Positions 13,263 through 20,028 of a stretch of DNA of 41,483 nt are shown piece after piece (within the stretch, counting starts at the first letter, position 1; each line of letters starts with the position of its first letter). Location: positions 1-41,483 of IMG/VR virus record IMGVR_UViG_3300008261_000047, one strand, 5' to 3'. This stretch comes from a virus. The notes below the pieces were generated by a model. That model made no database searches and was not told where the DNA came from. It was given only the letters and a program-made list of their open reading frames with translations. Made by a program: the position numbers and the translations under genes.

Positions 13263-13437
13263 GAACTAAACCCCGTGAAATACTAGGTTGAACTCCAACT
13301 AACAATAGGGAACTAAACCCCGTGAACCAATCAGTTGAACACCAACTAACAACATCGAACTAAACCCCATGAACCAATCAGTTGAACACCAACTAACAAC
13401 ATCGAACTAAACCCCGCGAAGCAATCAGTTGAACTCA
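13263..13437. repeat. 47-bp tandem repeats, family A (four copies)
   Basis: The anchor GAACTAAACCCC starts at 13263, 13310, 13357 and 13404, an exact 47-bp period. Copies 1-3 are full and copy 4 ends after about 34 bp. Each carries AGTTG-AACxC-CAACT, a small dyad (GGTTG in copy 1). They lie in the 673-bp stretch 13191-13863 that holds no gene. There are no spacers, so this is not a CRISPR array. They look like protein-binding iterons serving the adjacent promoter or an origin. Confidence 0.85.
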
Positions 13438-13521
13438 TTTTAGGACTTCTTGCCTATCGTTGCTTGGTCATTTTGCTCCCCCTTTGCATAGGAGTATCAC
13501 TTATGACTACGCGCATGAGGC

Positions 13522-13659
13522 CCATAGGGGAGTCATAGGGGAAGTCTATAGAATGCGCCCGACCGAGGCCATAGGGGAGGCATAGGGGAAGTCTATAGAA
13601 TGCGCCCGACCGAGGCCATAGGGGAAGGTATAGGGGAGGTTATACCCGACCGACCGAGG
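13522..13659. repeat. 47-bp tandem repeats, family B (two copies plus a divergent third)
   Basis: The anchor CCATAGGGGA starts at 13522, 13569 and 13616. Copies 1 and 2 are 47 bp and differ at only one or two bases; copy 3 keeps the first part and then diverges (TATAGGGGAGGTTATA). CATAGGGGA also occurs twice inside each unit. The sequence is unrelated to family A, but the period is the same. The end of each unit (CCGACCGAGG) leads into the next repeat family. Confidence 0.8.
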
Positions 13660-13763
13660 ACCGACCGCTCGAGGACCGACCGAGGACCGACCGCTCGAGG
13701 ACCGACCGCTCGAGGACCGACCGCTCCAGGACGTTGGACGCTCCAGGACGTTGGACGCTCCAG
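13655..13763. repeat. GGACCGACCG repeat array, left flank of cassette
   Basis: CGAGGACCGACCGCT (15 bp) starts at 13655, 13681, 13696 and 13711, with an 11-bp truncated copy at 13670, then a related 17-bp unit CCAGGACGTTGGACGCT at 13726 and 13743. The CTCGAG junctions are palindromic. The same core recurs in the array at 15521-15679, in the same orientation, on the other side of a three-gene cassette. Confidence 0.85.
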
Positions 13764-13830
13764 ATATTTTAAATGTAAATTCGCTGCTAACTTCCCAACG
13801 ATCTAGACAAAATAGGTTCAAAATGTATAG

Positions 13831-13857
13831 TTGACTAGACTAGTTCTATGGTATAAT
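13831..13857 (+). promoter_or_regulatory. Extended -10 promoter of the cassette
   Basis: TTGACT (13831-13836) and TATAAT (13852-13857) are 15 bp apart, and TG one base before the -10 box makes an extended -10 element, which compensates for the short spacer. Seven bases downstream is the ATG at 13864, so transcription would begin at or next to the start codon. Confidence 0.65.
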
Positions 13858-13863
13858 GAAGTT

Positions 13864-14199
13864 ATGGCACACGACCATAAAACCAACACCGCGGAATTTA
13901 CCGCCAACCTCGTCAAACTGTTAGCCGACCGAAAAGCGCAGGTTATCACCGAGTACAAACGACTCTGCAACGAGTACAACGCCGGGATGCAACTTAGAGA
14001 CCAACTCTACCTGCACATTGAAGACCTCGCCACCATGCCCGCAAACGCTCATGACGGATTGTACGTTAAATGGCACAGCGAAGCAGTTGAACAGCACCGC
14101 GCCCTTTCTAACCGCTTGGACGAAATGAGAGAAGAGATAGACGCGCTCGACAGGGAACTCAGCGCGCTTAATCAACTCAGCGTGAGAGGTTCAAAGTGA
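13864..14199 (+). CDS. Coiled-coil protein, cassette gene 1, 111 aa
   Basis: ATG at 13864 lies seven bases after a perfect TATAAT and has no ribosome site, so it may be translated from a leaderless message. The product starts MAHDHKTNTAEFTANL and is almost entirely helical, with a coiled coil near the C-terminus (ALSNRLDEMREEIDALDREL). Its TGA overlaps the next ATG. GCGC tetramers are frequent, as in the other two cassette genes. Function unknown; an oligomerising or partner-binding protein is the most that can be said. Confidence 0.65.
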   Translation: MAHDHKTNTAEFTANLVKLLADRKAQVITEYKRLCNEYNAGMQLRDQLYLHIEDLATMPANAHDGLYVKWHSEAVEQHRALSNRLDEMREEIDALDRELSALNQLSVRGSK

Positions 14200-14648
14200 A
14201 AATCCAACAGTTCATGACCGAGGCGGACGCCAAGGAAATATACATTCAGTTCTTGGACGAAAACTTTCCAGTCATTCAAATACTTGGAATGACCTATCGC
14301 GTAGCCTACGCGCTAGAACGAACCGACCCTACAGCGTTTCGCTGTTTCTTCATTGAATGGATGAATGCGGAAAATATCTGCACCGAATTCTGGGACTTCC
14401 AACCACGAAAGTTAGACTTTCCAGACGGATTAACGCGAAAAATCGCACCGTTATCCTACCAGCGCGCCTTAGAACACGCGCGCGACAGGTTCCATACATG
14501 GCAAATTGAAATACGGTCGCCATACGTTCGCTTAGATGACGCCATTTACTATTACATAGATGACCGCGAATACCTCGCACTATCAGACGATGAATTGCTA
14601 GAAGCAGTTATGATTGCCACCGACTTTCCAGAGGAAAACAACCGATGA
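14196..14648 (+). CDS. Hypothetical protein, cassette gene 2, 150 aa
   Basis: Starts MKIQQFMTEADAKEIYIQFL with ATGA coupling to gene 1, and ends EENNR with an overlap into gene 3. It is mixed alpha/beta, with many aromatic residues (RCFFIEWMNAENICTEFWDF) and an acidic C-terminal helix (LSDDELLEAVMIATDF). No recognised domain. The three coupled genes form one transcription unit bounded by a promoter and a terminator. Confidence 0.65.
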   Translation: MKIQQFMTEADAKEIYIQFLDENFPVIQILGMTYRVAYALERTDPTAFRCFFIEWMNAENICTEFWDFQPRKLDFPDGLTRKIAPLSYQRALEHARDRFHTWQIEIRSPYVRLDDAIYYYIDDREYLALSDDELLEAVMIATDFPEENNR

Positions 14649-15430
14649 AAACCACCACCACCACCAAACCCGCGCCCGCCACCAAACCCGTTAAACCCAG
14701 AAAACCCCGCCTTAAGGCGGGCATACTATGGCAAGGCGCGTCACCAATTGACGGCGCGCCTATCGTTTGTATCCTTACAATCGGCTCCAAAAATTCTAAA
14801 ACCGGCGCGATGGCGCAAACTTGGATTATTCGAGCCGACATGCACCCCGTGGACGCGCTCAAGACAGGCGAAGACGCGTCAATTTGTGGCACTTGCCCTC
14901 ACCGCCCGACCGAGCTAGGCGACCTCGCACTTAGCAAGTTATATCGCACTTGCTATGTTGCAACGATGGCTCCGAGCGCAGTCTATAAAGCTTTCAAGGC
15001 GGGCAAGTATCCGACCCTCGAGCTCCAAGAAACCGCCGACGCGTTAGCGGGCAGATCGCTACGGCTCGGTAGCTACGGCGACCCCGCGACCGTACCGCTA
15101 GAAGTATGGCGCGCCATTATTGGCAGATGCTCCACCACGGGATATACCCACCAATGGCGCGAATGCGACCCTAACTACTCTGAATTCCTTATGGCTTCGG
15201 CTGACACGCCCGCCGACGTTATCACCGCGACCGCCAACGGGTGGCGCGTATTTTACGCCGACCGCGACCCCGCGCCAATAATTGGCGGTCGTAAATTGGC
15301 ACTATGCCCCGCTTCAAAGGAGGCGGGCAAACGTACCACTTGCGCCAATTGTTTGGCTTGCGGCGGGAATCGTATACAGCCAAACGAATTTAAACCGCGC
15401 GCTTCACTTATTCGAATTGCCCTACACTAA
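14645..15430 (+). CDS. Cysteine-rich conserved phage/plasmid protein, cassette gene 3, 261 aa
   Basis: After a Thr/Pro/Lys-rich basic N-terminus the protein has GILWQGASPIDGAPIVCI, then CGTCPHR, TCYVATMAPSAVYKAFKAG, RLGSYGDPATVP, TGYTHQWRECDP, and near the C-terminus CPASKEAGKRTTC and CxxCLACGG. I remember proteins with this same motif order from many environmental phages and plasmids, all uncharacterised (possibly the family called DUF7227, not certain). The Cys clusters suggest a metal or iron-sulphur site and the pattern faintly recalls phage radical-SAM-like proteins. The gene is strongly enriched in GCGC compared with the structural genes, a sign of separate origin. Confidence 0.65.
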   Translation: MKTTTTTKPAPATKPVKPRKPRLKAGILWQGASPIDGAPIVCILTIGSKNSKTGAMAQTWIIRADMHPVDALKTGEDASICGTCPHRPTELGDLALSKLYRTCYVATMAPSAVYKAFKAGKYPTLELQETADALAGRSLRLGSYGDPATVPLEVWRAIIGRCSTTGYTHQWRECDPNYSEFLMASADTPADVITATANGWRVFYADRDPAPIIGGRKLALCPASKEAGKRTTCANCLACGGNRIQPNEFKPRASLIRIALH

Positions 15431-15456
15431 CTCAAAGCTTATAACCGACCCCAGCA

Positions 15457-15482
15457 ACCCGGCAATTGCCGGGTATTTTATT
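15457..15482 (+). terminator. Rho-independent terminator of the cassette
   Basis: ACCCGGC-AATT-GCCGGGT is a perfect 7-bp stem followed by TATTTTATT, 27 bp after the third cassette gene. It closes the unit that starts at the 13831-13857 promoter. Confidence 0.8.
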
Positions 15483-15520
15483 GCCAATCTGGCCGCCCCG
15501 TTCCAATATCTAAAATAGAT

Positions 15521-15679
15521 CGAGGACCAGGACCGAGGACCAACCGACCGCTCGAGGACCAACCGACCGCTCGAGGACCGACCGACCGACAATTGGACCG
15601 CCAATTGGACCGCTCGAGGACCGCTCGAGGACCGACCGACCGACAATTGGACCGCCAATTGGACCGCCAATTGGACCCC
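15521..15679. repeat. GGACCGACCG repeat array, right flank of cassette
   Basis: CGAGGACC-type units begin at 15521, 15553, 15572, 15615 and 15626. Two of them (15572 and 15626) extend into about 40-bp copies containing CAATTGGACCG twice, followed by further CAATTGGACC units. The core CGAGGACCGACCG is shared with the array at 13655-13763 and has the same orientation, so the cassette lies between direct repeats. Apparent open frames through this array are by-products of the repeats. Confidence 0.85.
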
Positions 15680-16022
15680 AAAAAAAAATTTCGCGTTTTC
15701 CTACGCTACGCTCAGAAAACGCTGAGAGGTTGAATCCTATACCCTGCTCATATGCCAACTATCTAATAACCGGTACGTTTATAAATGGCTTAAACAGTAA
15801 CCTGAAAAAGTTTAAACTACCCTATACAGCCGAAGATGCTACTTTATTAGACCCCAATATGATAGCAATAAATTTTGATCCGTAGGCGTTTTTCAAAAGT
15901 GAAAACGCTGCTGGTGGTGGTTCAAAACAACGATCGGGCCTACCCCTAAAAGTTGAAAAATCAAAAATGGGGGTGGGGTATAAAATTTTTGAAATTTTGG
16001 AACCAATTTGACCAAGTTCAAG
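15680..16022. other. Gene-free AT-rich stretch with two similar hairpins
   Basis: No gene is visible. GCGTTTTC and GAAAACGC flank 14 bp at 15693-15722 (perfect 8-bp arms), and a second GCGTTTTTC / GTGAAAACGC hairpin is at 15887-15909. The second half is AT-rich with A- and T-runs leading into the late promoter. The paired hairpins could be regulator sites for the late unit. Confidence 0.4.
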
Positions 16023-16028
16023 TATAAT
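16023..16028 (+). promoter_or_regulatory. Candidate late promoter (-10 box)
   Basis: A perfect TATAAT at 16023-16028 lies 117 bp before the endolysin gene and behind a long AT-rich stretch. A good -35 at 16-18 bp is not visible; TTGACC is only 9 bp away. This fits a promoter that needs an activator, as is common for phage late genes. Confidence 0.45.
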
Positions 16029-16085
16029 GTAATGGATCTTGGGCGTTTTTGTGTCCGCTCTTGGTTGGTGTGTGTGTCCACCATT

Positions 16086-16126
16086 GGGGCTTGCAGGGTT
16101 TTCGGTTTCTCTGCGGCCCCGTTTTT
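16086..16126 (+). terminator. Terminator-like hairpin in the late leader
   Basis: GGGGC-TT-GCAG ... CTGC-G-GCCCC forms a 9-bp two-part stem (16086-16120) followed by GTTTTTATT, a normal rho-independent terminator placed between the late promoter and the first late gene. Upstream GTGTCC copies near 16050 and 16073 could pair with GACAC at 16130-16134 as an alternative structure. The arrangement suggests antitermination or attenuation of late genes. Confidence 0.6.
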
Positions 16127-16144
16127 ATTGACACGGGACTCAAA

Positions 16145-16675
16145 ATGACTACGCAAGAAGCAATCACCAAGGTAAGAGAGATTTTGCTTGCCCGGTACGC
16201 CAATTATTGGCAACTGGAGGGCAAAGAGCGCGTGGTGCTTGCTGCAAGTGTGCTTGCGGACGATATTAAGGTCAGGGAGACGTCAAACAACCACGGTGAG
16301 TGGGTCGAAGCCATACTTGGAGCGGTTAATTTGCCCGGTGGCTACCCTTGGTGCGCGGCGTTAATAGAATTTTGTTGTGATGTTGCGAAATATGAAGCGG
16401 GGCCAAGTGATCGGGCAAGTGCAGCGGTTGATTCATGGTATCAATGGGCCAAAGCCAACGGTCGAATCACCGATAAACCCGAGCGAGGTTATTTGTGTCT
16501 TTGGCGACGGGCTGGAGGCAATCATATCGGCATTATCAACCAAGCAGGACGAGCAATTTTAGATAGCATCGAAGGAAACACGACCCCGGGTGTAGTGGGC
16601 AACCAGCGCGACGGGGGCGGGTGTTACCGGAGAACGCGGTCTAAGACGTCATGGACGCACTTCATTGCGCTTTAA
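16145..16675 (+). CDS. CHAP/NlpC-like endolysin, 176 aa
   Basis: I chose ATG 16145; the open frame extends upstream through the terminator leader, which is not plausible coding. A single cysteine-peptidase domain of the CHAP kind is visible: PWCAALIEF (Cys70), GNHIGIINQAG (His127) and DSIEGNT (Glu143, Asn145), followed by GGGCYRR. Enzymes of this type cut peptide bonds in peptidoglycan. There is no signal peptide, so a holin should deliver it. It is the first gene of the late unit, followed by a membrane protein that may be that holin. Confidence 0.75.
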   Translation: MTTQEAITKVREILLARYANYWQLEGKERVVLAASVLADDIKVRETSNNHGEWVEAILGAVNLPGGYPWCAALIEFCCDVAKYEAGPSDRASAAVDSWYQWAKANGRITDKPERGYLCLWRRAGGNHIGIINQAGRAILDSIEGNTTPGVVGNQRDGGGCYRRTRSKTSWTHFIAL

Positions 16676-16692
16676 CCTTTTATTGATGCCCT

Positions 16693-16938
16693 ATGCCTAC
16701 TCCTCCCGACCAAAGTCCAGCAAACAGCTTTGAGCTGTTCCAGTTTTTTAGTAATCTCATCAATTCCGTGTGGGGATGGTTGGTTCCAATGGTAGGTGGA
16801 GTGTTCCACATGGGCAAACTGCACCAGAAGATTAACCAACTAGAGATTGATAGGGACGCGCTAAGACAAGTTCCCCAACAAATATCTGATTTGTCCGCTA
16901 AGGTGGACATTTTGCTAGAAGACCGCCGAAGGGGATAA
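16693..16938 (+). CDS. Membrane plus coiled-coil protein, possible holin, 81 aa
   Basis: Residues about 14-38 (FELFQFFSNLINSVWGWLVP and onward) are hydrophobic and can span the membrane; the remainder is a charged coiled coil (HQKINQLEIDRDALRQVPQQ) ending in RRRG. Location directly after the endolysin supports a lysis role. One-helix holins with a polar coiled tail exist, but a tail or spanin-like role is also possible. Confidence 0.5.
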   Translation: MPTPPDQSPANSFELFQFFSNLINSVWGWLVPMVGGVFHMGKLHQKINQLEIDRDALRQVPQQISDLSAKVDILLEDRRRG

Positions 16939-16939
16939 C

Positions 16940-17803
16940 TTGAAACACTTTGTATCCGAATTCCATACCGATTCGCTAAGTGATCGGGTGCGGATAGGGC
17001 TGATGTCGGATCTTCACTTTGGTAGTTCATCGCTCATCAAAAAAGCACTCAAGGCCGACTTTGAGTACATGGTAGAGAATGACTGCACCATTGGCATCAA
17101 CGGTGACGTGTTTGACCTCGTATTGCCGTCAGATCTCAAGCGGTTCGATTTGGACGCGCTAGATAGGGCAATGATTCAGCAGGGGGTCAAACCCATTGAT
17201 GCGGCCATAGAGATTGCCTACGAATTTATTAAACCGTATGCCCACAAGATTAAATTCATTGGCATAGGCAACCACGAAGCCCACGTCTACAAGCGTCACC
17301 ACGTTGACGTGCTATCTATCCTGCTTTACCGGCTCAATCAGTTGCCAAACGTCAAGATAGAGAATGGTGGGTGGTGCGGGTACTGGAATATCAGGCTGAT
17401 TCGGGATACCAAGAGGAGCAATTACCTCATCTACCGTCACCACGGTGCGGGAGGGGCGGCCCCTATGACCAAAGGAATGATTGATTTTCAGCGGATGATG
17501 ATTTGGCAGGGTGACGTTGACGCCATTTGGATTGGTCACAAACACAATCGAATATCGGATCCGGGTGCAACAAAGGTGGTGTACGATAACCGTACCAACA
17601 CCCACAAGACCAAAAAAGTCATTTGTGTTATGACCGGGAGCTACCTTTCGACCTACGGGGAGGGTGAGGCCGCTCCAAGTTACGCCATGGGCTGGAATTT
17701 GGCTCCTCAGATGTCGGGTGGCGCGATTCTGGAGCTAAAGATGGCAGAAGAGCAGGTACAGTACAAAAAGTGTTTGCGGATTGATTCCAGACTGATACAA
17801 TAG
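16940..17803 (+). CDS. Metallophosphoesterase, 287 aa
   Basis: All signature motifs of the calcineurin-like phosphoesterase fold are visible: SDLHFG (Asp24, His26), NGDVFD (Asp56), GNHEA (Asn111, His112), RHHGAGG (His167/168) and IGHKHN (His200, His202). The start is TTG at 16940, two bases after the previous TAA, with GGGG just upstream; the next ATG would remove residues just before the first metal motif. Such enzymes cut phosphodiesters of nucleotides, RNA or DNA. Phages carry them next to lysis or packaging genes, but the substrate here is unknown. Confidence 0.8.
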   Translation: MKHFVSEFHTDSLSDRVRIGLMSDLHFGSSSLIKKALKADFEYMVENDCTIGINGDVFDLVLPSDLKRFDLDALDRAMIQQGVKPIDAAIEIAYEFIKPYAHKIKFIGIGNHEAHVYKRHHVDVLSILLYRLNQLPNVKIENGGWCGYWNIRLIRDTKRSNYLIYRHHGAGGAAPMTKGMIDFQRMMIWQGDVDAIWIGHKHNRISDPGATKVVYDNRTNTHKTKKVICVMTGSYLSTYGEGEAAPSYAMGWNLAPQMSGGAILELKMAEEQVQYKKCLRIDSRLIQ

Positions 17804-17812
17804 GAGAAACAA

Positions 17813-18001
17813 ATGAACGAATTAGTAAAAAAGATCATTGCCGGAGCGGTTTCCGGTTTCATTTCGGCGGTAATGGTAGATTTGGACAAGTGGAAGCAGT
17901 CGGCGTTTGACAAGTTTGACTGGAAACTTGCCATCAAGCGGTATTTCATGGGCGCGGTAACCGGGGCGGTTGCAGCCGCTGGTTTCGGTAACTTGGTATG
18001 A
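17813..18001 (+). CDS. Small membrane-active protein, 62 aa
   Basis: Two weakly hydrophobic Gly/Ala-rich segments (IIAGAVSGFISAVMV and FMGAVTGAVAAAGFGNLV) flank an amphipathic, charged middle. A GGAGAAAC ribosome site precedes the ATG. It may be a second holin-type protein or a small-helix structural protein; its place between the phosphoesterase and terminase genes does not decide. Confidence 0.5.
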   Translation: MNELVKKIIAGAVSGFISAVMVDLDKWKQSAFDKFDWKLAIKRYFMGAVTGAVAAAGFGNLV

Positions 18002-18195
18002 ACAAGAAAGCTAATTTTCGGTTCGGTATCAAGGTTGGAGGCCCATTGTTTCCAAACATGGGCATCATGGTGTTCAAGATAGACGATGACCTGATTCCTG
18101 ACATTGTTAAGTATGTCAAAGCAATCAAACATCTTCTTATACTAGGCGGCCAAGGCGAGATTGCCGACAAAATCGTTGCCGAAATTCGTCTCTGA
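17998..18195 (+). CDS. Hypothetical protein, 65 aa
   Basis: Starts MNKKANFRFGIKVGGPLFPN with ATGA coupling to the previous gene. It has a basic N-terminus, a beta pattern, and a C-terminal helix (LIPDIVKYVKAIKHLLILGG). No family recognised. Confidence 0.55.
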   Translation: MNKKANFRFGIKVGGPLFPNMGIMVFKIDDDLIPDIVKYVKAIKHLLILGGQGEIADKIVAEIRL

Positions 18196-18211
18196 GACGT
18201 CTAATAATTGT

Positions 18212-18703
18212 ATGCCTGTTTATTCTGACAAATTAGCGCAAACGATCTGCACCCGAATGATTATGGGTGAGTCGGTACTTAGCATCTGCAAGGATAAGGA
18301 TATGCCAAGCGCGGATACCATTTACCGGTGGGCGTTTAACAAAGAGCATCCGTTTGCCGAGTTGTACAAGCGGGCAAGGGAGATCCAAGCCGAAAAATAC
18401 GTTGACGAGATTATGACCATTGCCGACGATTCCTCGGAGGACTACAAGGAAATTAACGGCAAGCGGGTAGTAGACAACGAGAATATCCAGCGGGCCAGAT
18501 TGCGAGTAGATACAAGGAAATGGGTGGCGTGTAAAGTGTTGCCAAAGATCTACGGCGAAAAATCTCAAGTAGACTTAACAACAGATGGCAAAGCGATCGA
18601 ATCCTTTACAGATGAAGAAAGACTTGCTAGAATGTCTGCCATACTTGACCAAGCAAGAAAGAGAAGAGCTGGACAGGTTACTGAGAGCGAATCCGACGTT
18701 TAG
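18212..18703 (+). CDS. terS: Terminase small subunit, 163 aa
   Basis: I chose ATG 18212 (MPVYSDKLAQTICTRMIMGE). The N-terminal half is a DNA-binding HTH of the homeodomain type used by small terminases: SVLSICKDKDMPSADTIYRW. A central helical part (REIQAEKYVDEIMTIADDSS) and VDNENIQRARLRVDTRKW, the typical terminase-small stretch, follow. It recognises the packaging site and feeds DNA to the large subunit, whose gene overlaps its 3' end by about 120 bp. Confidence 0.8.
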   Translation: MPVYSDKLAQTICTRMIMGESVLSICKDKDMPSADTIYRWAFNKEHPFAELYKRAREIQAEKYVDEIMTIADDSSEDYKEINGKRVVDNENIQRARLRVDTRKWVACKVLPKIYGEKSQVDLTTDGKAIESFTDEERLARMSAILDQARKRRAGQVTESESDV

Positions 18704-20027
18704 TGAATGGTACAAGACAACCATTCCAGCGTACTACGGCCCCGCTAGACACATAGACTACATTTGCAAAATCATTGACCAAGTGGTCAGCGGCGATCTT
18801 CGCCGGGTGACGTTATCCATGCCACCCGGCCACGCCAAAACCGATACGGTGACCGTTAGGTTACCGATTTATTGGGGGCTTAGGAACCCCAATGACGCCA
18901 TTGTTTTCACCGGATACAACCAAGAGTTTGCCGAGAAAAACTTGTCCCGCCCGACAAGAAATCTAGCCGACGATCTAGGCGTTCTGGACAAAAGTTCCAA
19001 TGCCATGTCGGATTGGCACTTGAAGAACGGCGCAAGGCTAGTGGCTCGCGGCGTAGGGAACGCTCCGACGGGGATTAACCCGATTAGCTTGCTGGTTTGC
19101 GACGACCCTATCAATTCTAGGGAACAGGCAGAAAGCGAAGCAATCAGAAACATTATTTGGGATTGGTGGACGGGAAGTATTGTCCAACGGTTCTGGCCTC
19201 AAACCCGCGTCTTTGTCATTGCTACAAGGTGGCATGAAGACGATCTTATTGGCCGAATCAAGGCAGAAGGGGATCCAAGCTGGACACACATTAACCTTCC
19301 TGCAATCGCAACAGAGGATGACGTTCTAGGCAGGTTGCCGGGTGAGGCGTTATGGCCGGAGCAGAAACCAGTAGACTTTTTAGAGGCTCAACGAGCCGAA
19401 ATGGGGGACTACAACTTTCAGAGTTTGTTCCAAGGATCTCCGACCGCTCGGGGCGGCTCGTTGTTTCAGATTAACCAGTTCAAGTTTATATCCGAGGCCG
19501 AGTTACCGCCAATGGTGTACGAGGTTAGGAAATGGGACATTGCAGCGTCCGTCGGCAAAGGTGACTACACCGCCGGAGTCAAAATTGGCAGAGACGCGGA
19601 AGGAAGATATTACGTCTTAGATTGTGTACGCTTCCAAGAGGGAACGGACGAGCGAAACAAGAAGATGCTTCTTACCGCCAAACGGGATGGAACAAAAGTT
19701 AAAATCATTGTTCCGGAAGATCCGGGAAGCGCGGGCAAAGACCAAGCGTTGGGATTCATCCGAATGTTTTCCGGCTACAAGGTAACCAAGGTAAGGGAAA
19801 CAGGAAGCAAGACAACAAGGGCCGATACTTTTGCCTCGCAAGTAAACGCCGGGAATGTTACAATAGTAAAAGGGGCATGGAATCGGGACTACGTTGAAGA
19901 GCATAGGACGTTTCCAAACGGGAAGAACGACGACATGGTAGACGCTTCAAGCGGAGCGTTTTCCGACATAGCATTGAAGTTTAAGAAGCAACTACGGTTG
20001 CCAACTAAGCAAAGAACGTACATTTGA
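18585..20027 (+). CDS. terL: Terminase large subunit, 480 aa
   Basis: The ATPase domain has a Walker A variant MPPGHAKT (79-86) and a Walker B SLLVCDDP (Asp173-174), followed by IATRWHEDDLIGRI, a classic TerL segment. The nuclease half has KWDIAAS...DYTAG, IVPEDPGSAGKDQA and NDDMVDASSGAF. It pumps DNA into the prohead and cuts it. Two starts are possible, 18585 and 18612, both inside the small-subunit gene and without a clear ribosome site, so translational coupling is likely. Confidence 0.9.
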   Translation: MAKRSNPLQMKKDLLECLPYLTKQEREELDRLLRANPTFSEWYKTTIPAYYGPARHIDYICKIIDQVVSGDLRRVTLSMPPGHAKTDTVTVRLPIYWGLRNPNDAIVFTGYNQEFAEKNLSRPTRNLADDLGVLDKSSNAMSDWHLKNGARLVARGVGNAPTGINPISLLVCDDPINSREQAESEAIRNIIWDWWTGSIVQRFWPQTRVFVIATRWHEDDLIGRIKAEGDPSWTHINLPAIATEDDVLGRLPGEALWPEQKPVDFLEAQRAEMGDYNFQSLFQGSPTARGGSLFQINQFKFISEAELPPMVYEVRKWDIAASVGKGDYTAGVKIGRDAEGRYYVLDCVRFQEGTDERNKKMLLTAKRDGTKVKIIVPEDPGSAGKDQALGFIRMFSGYKVTKVRETGSKTTRADTFASQVNAGNVTIVKGAWNRDYVEEHRTFPNGKNDDMVDASSGAFSDIALKFKKQLRLPTKQRTYI

Positions 20028-20028
20028 T

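Noticed and set aside
13263-13763. CRISPR array
   Set aside because: The repeats are directly tandem with no spacers, and no cas gene is present.
13546-13821. Open frames through the repeat arrays (both strands, also at 15422-15758)
   Set aside because: They encode only repeat-derived strings such as GPTARGPTA or RSVGPRAV, have no ribosome site and exist because the repeat unit has no stop codon.
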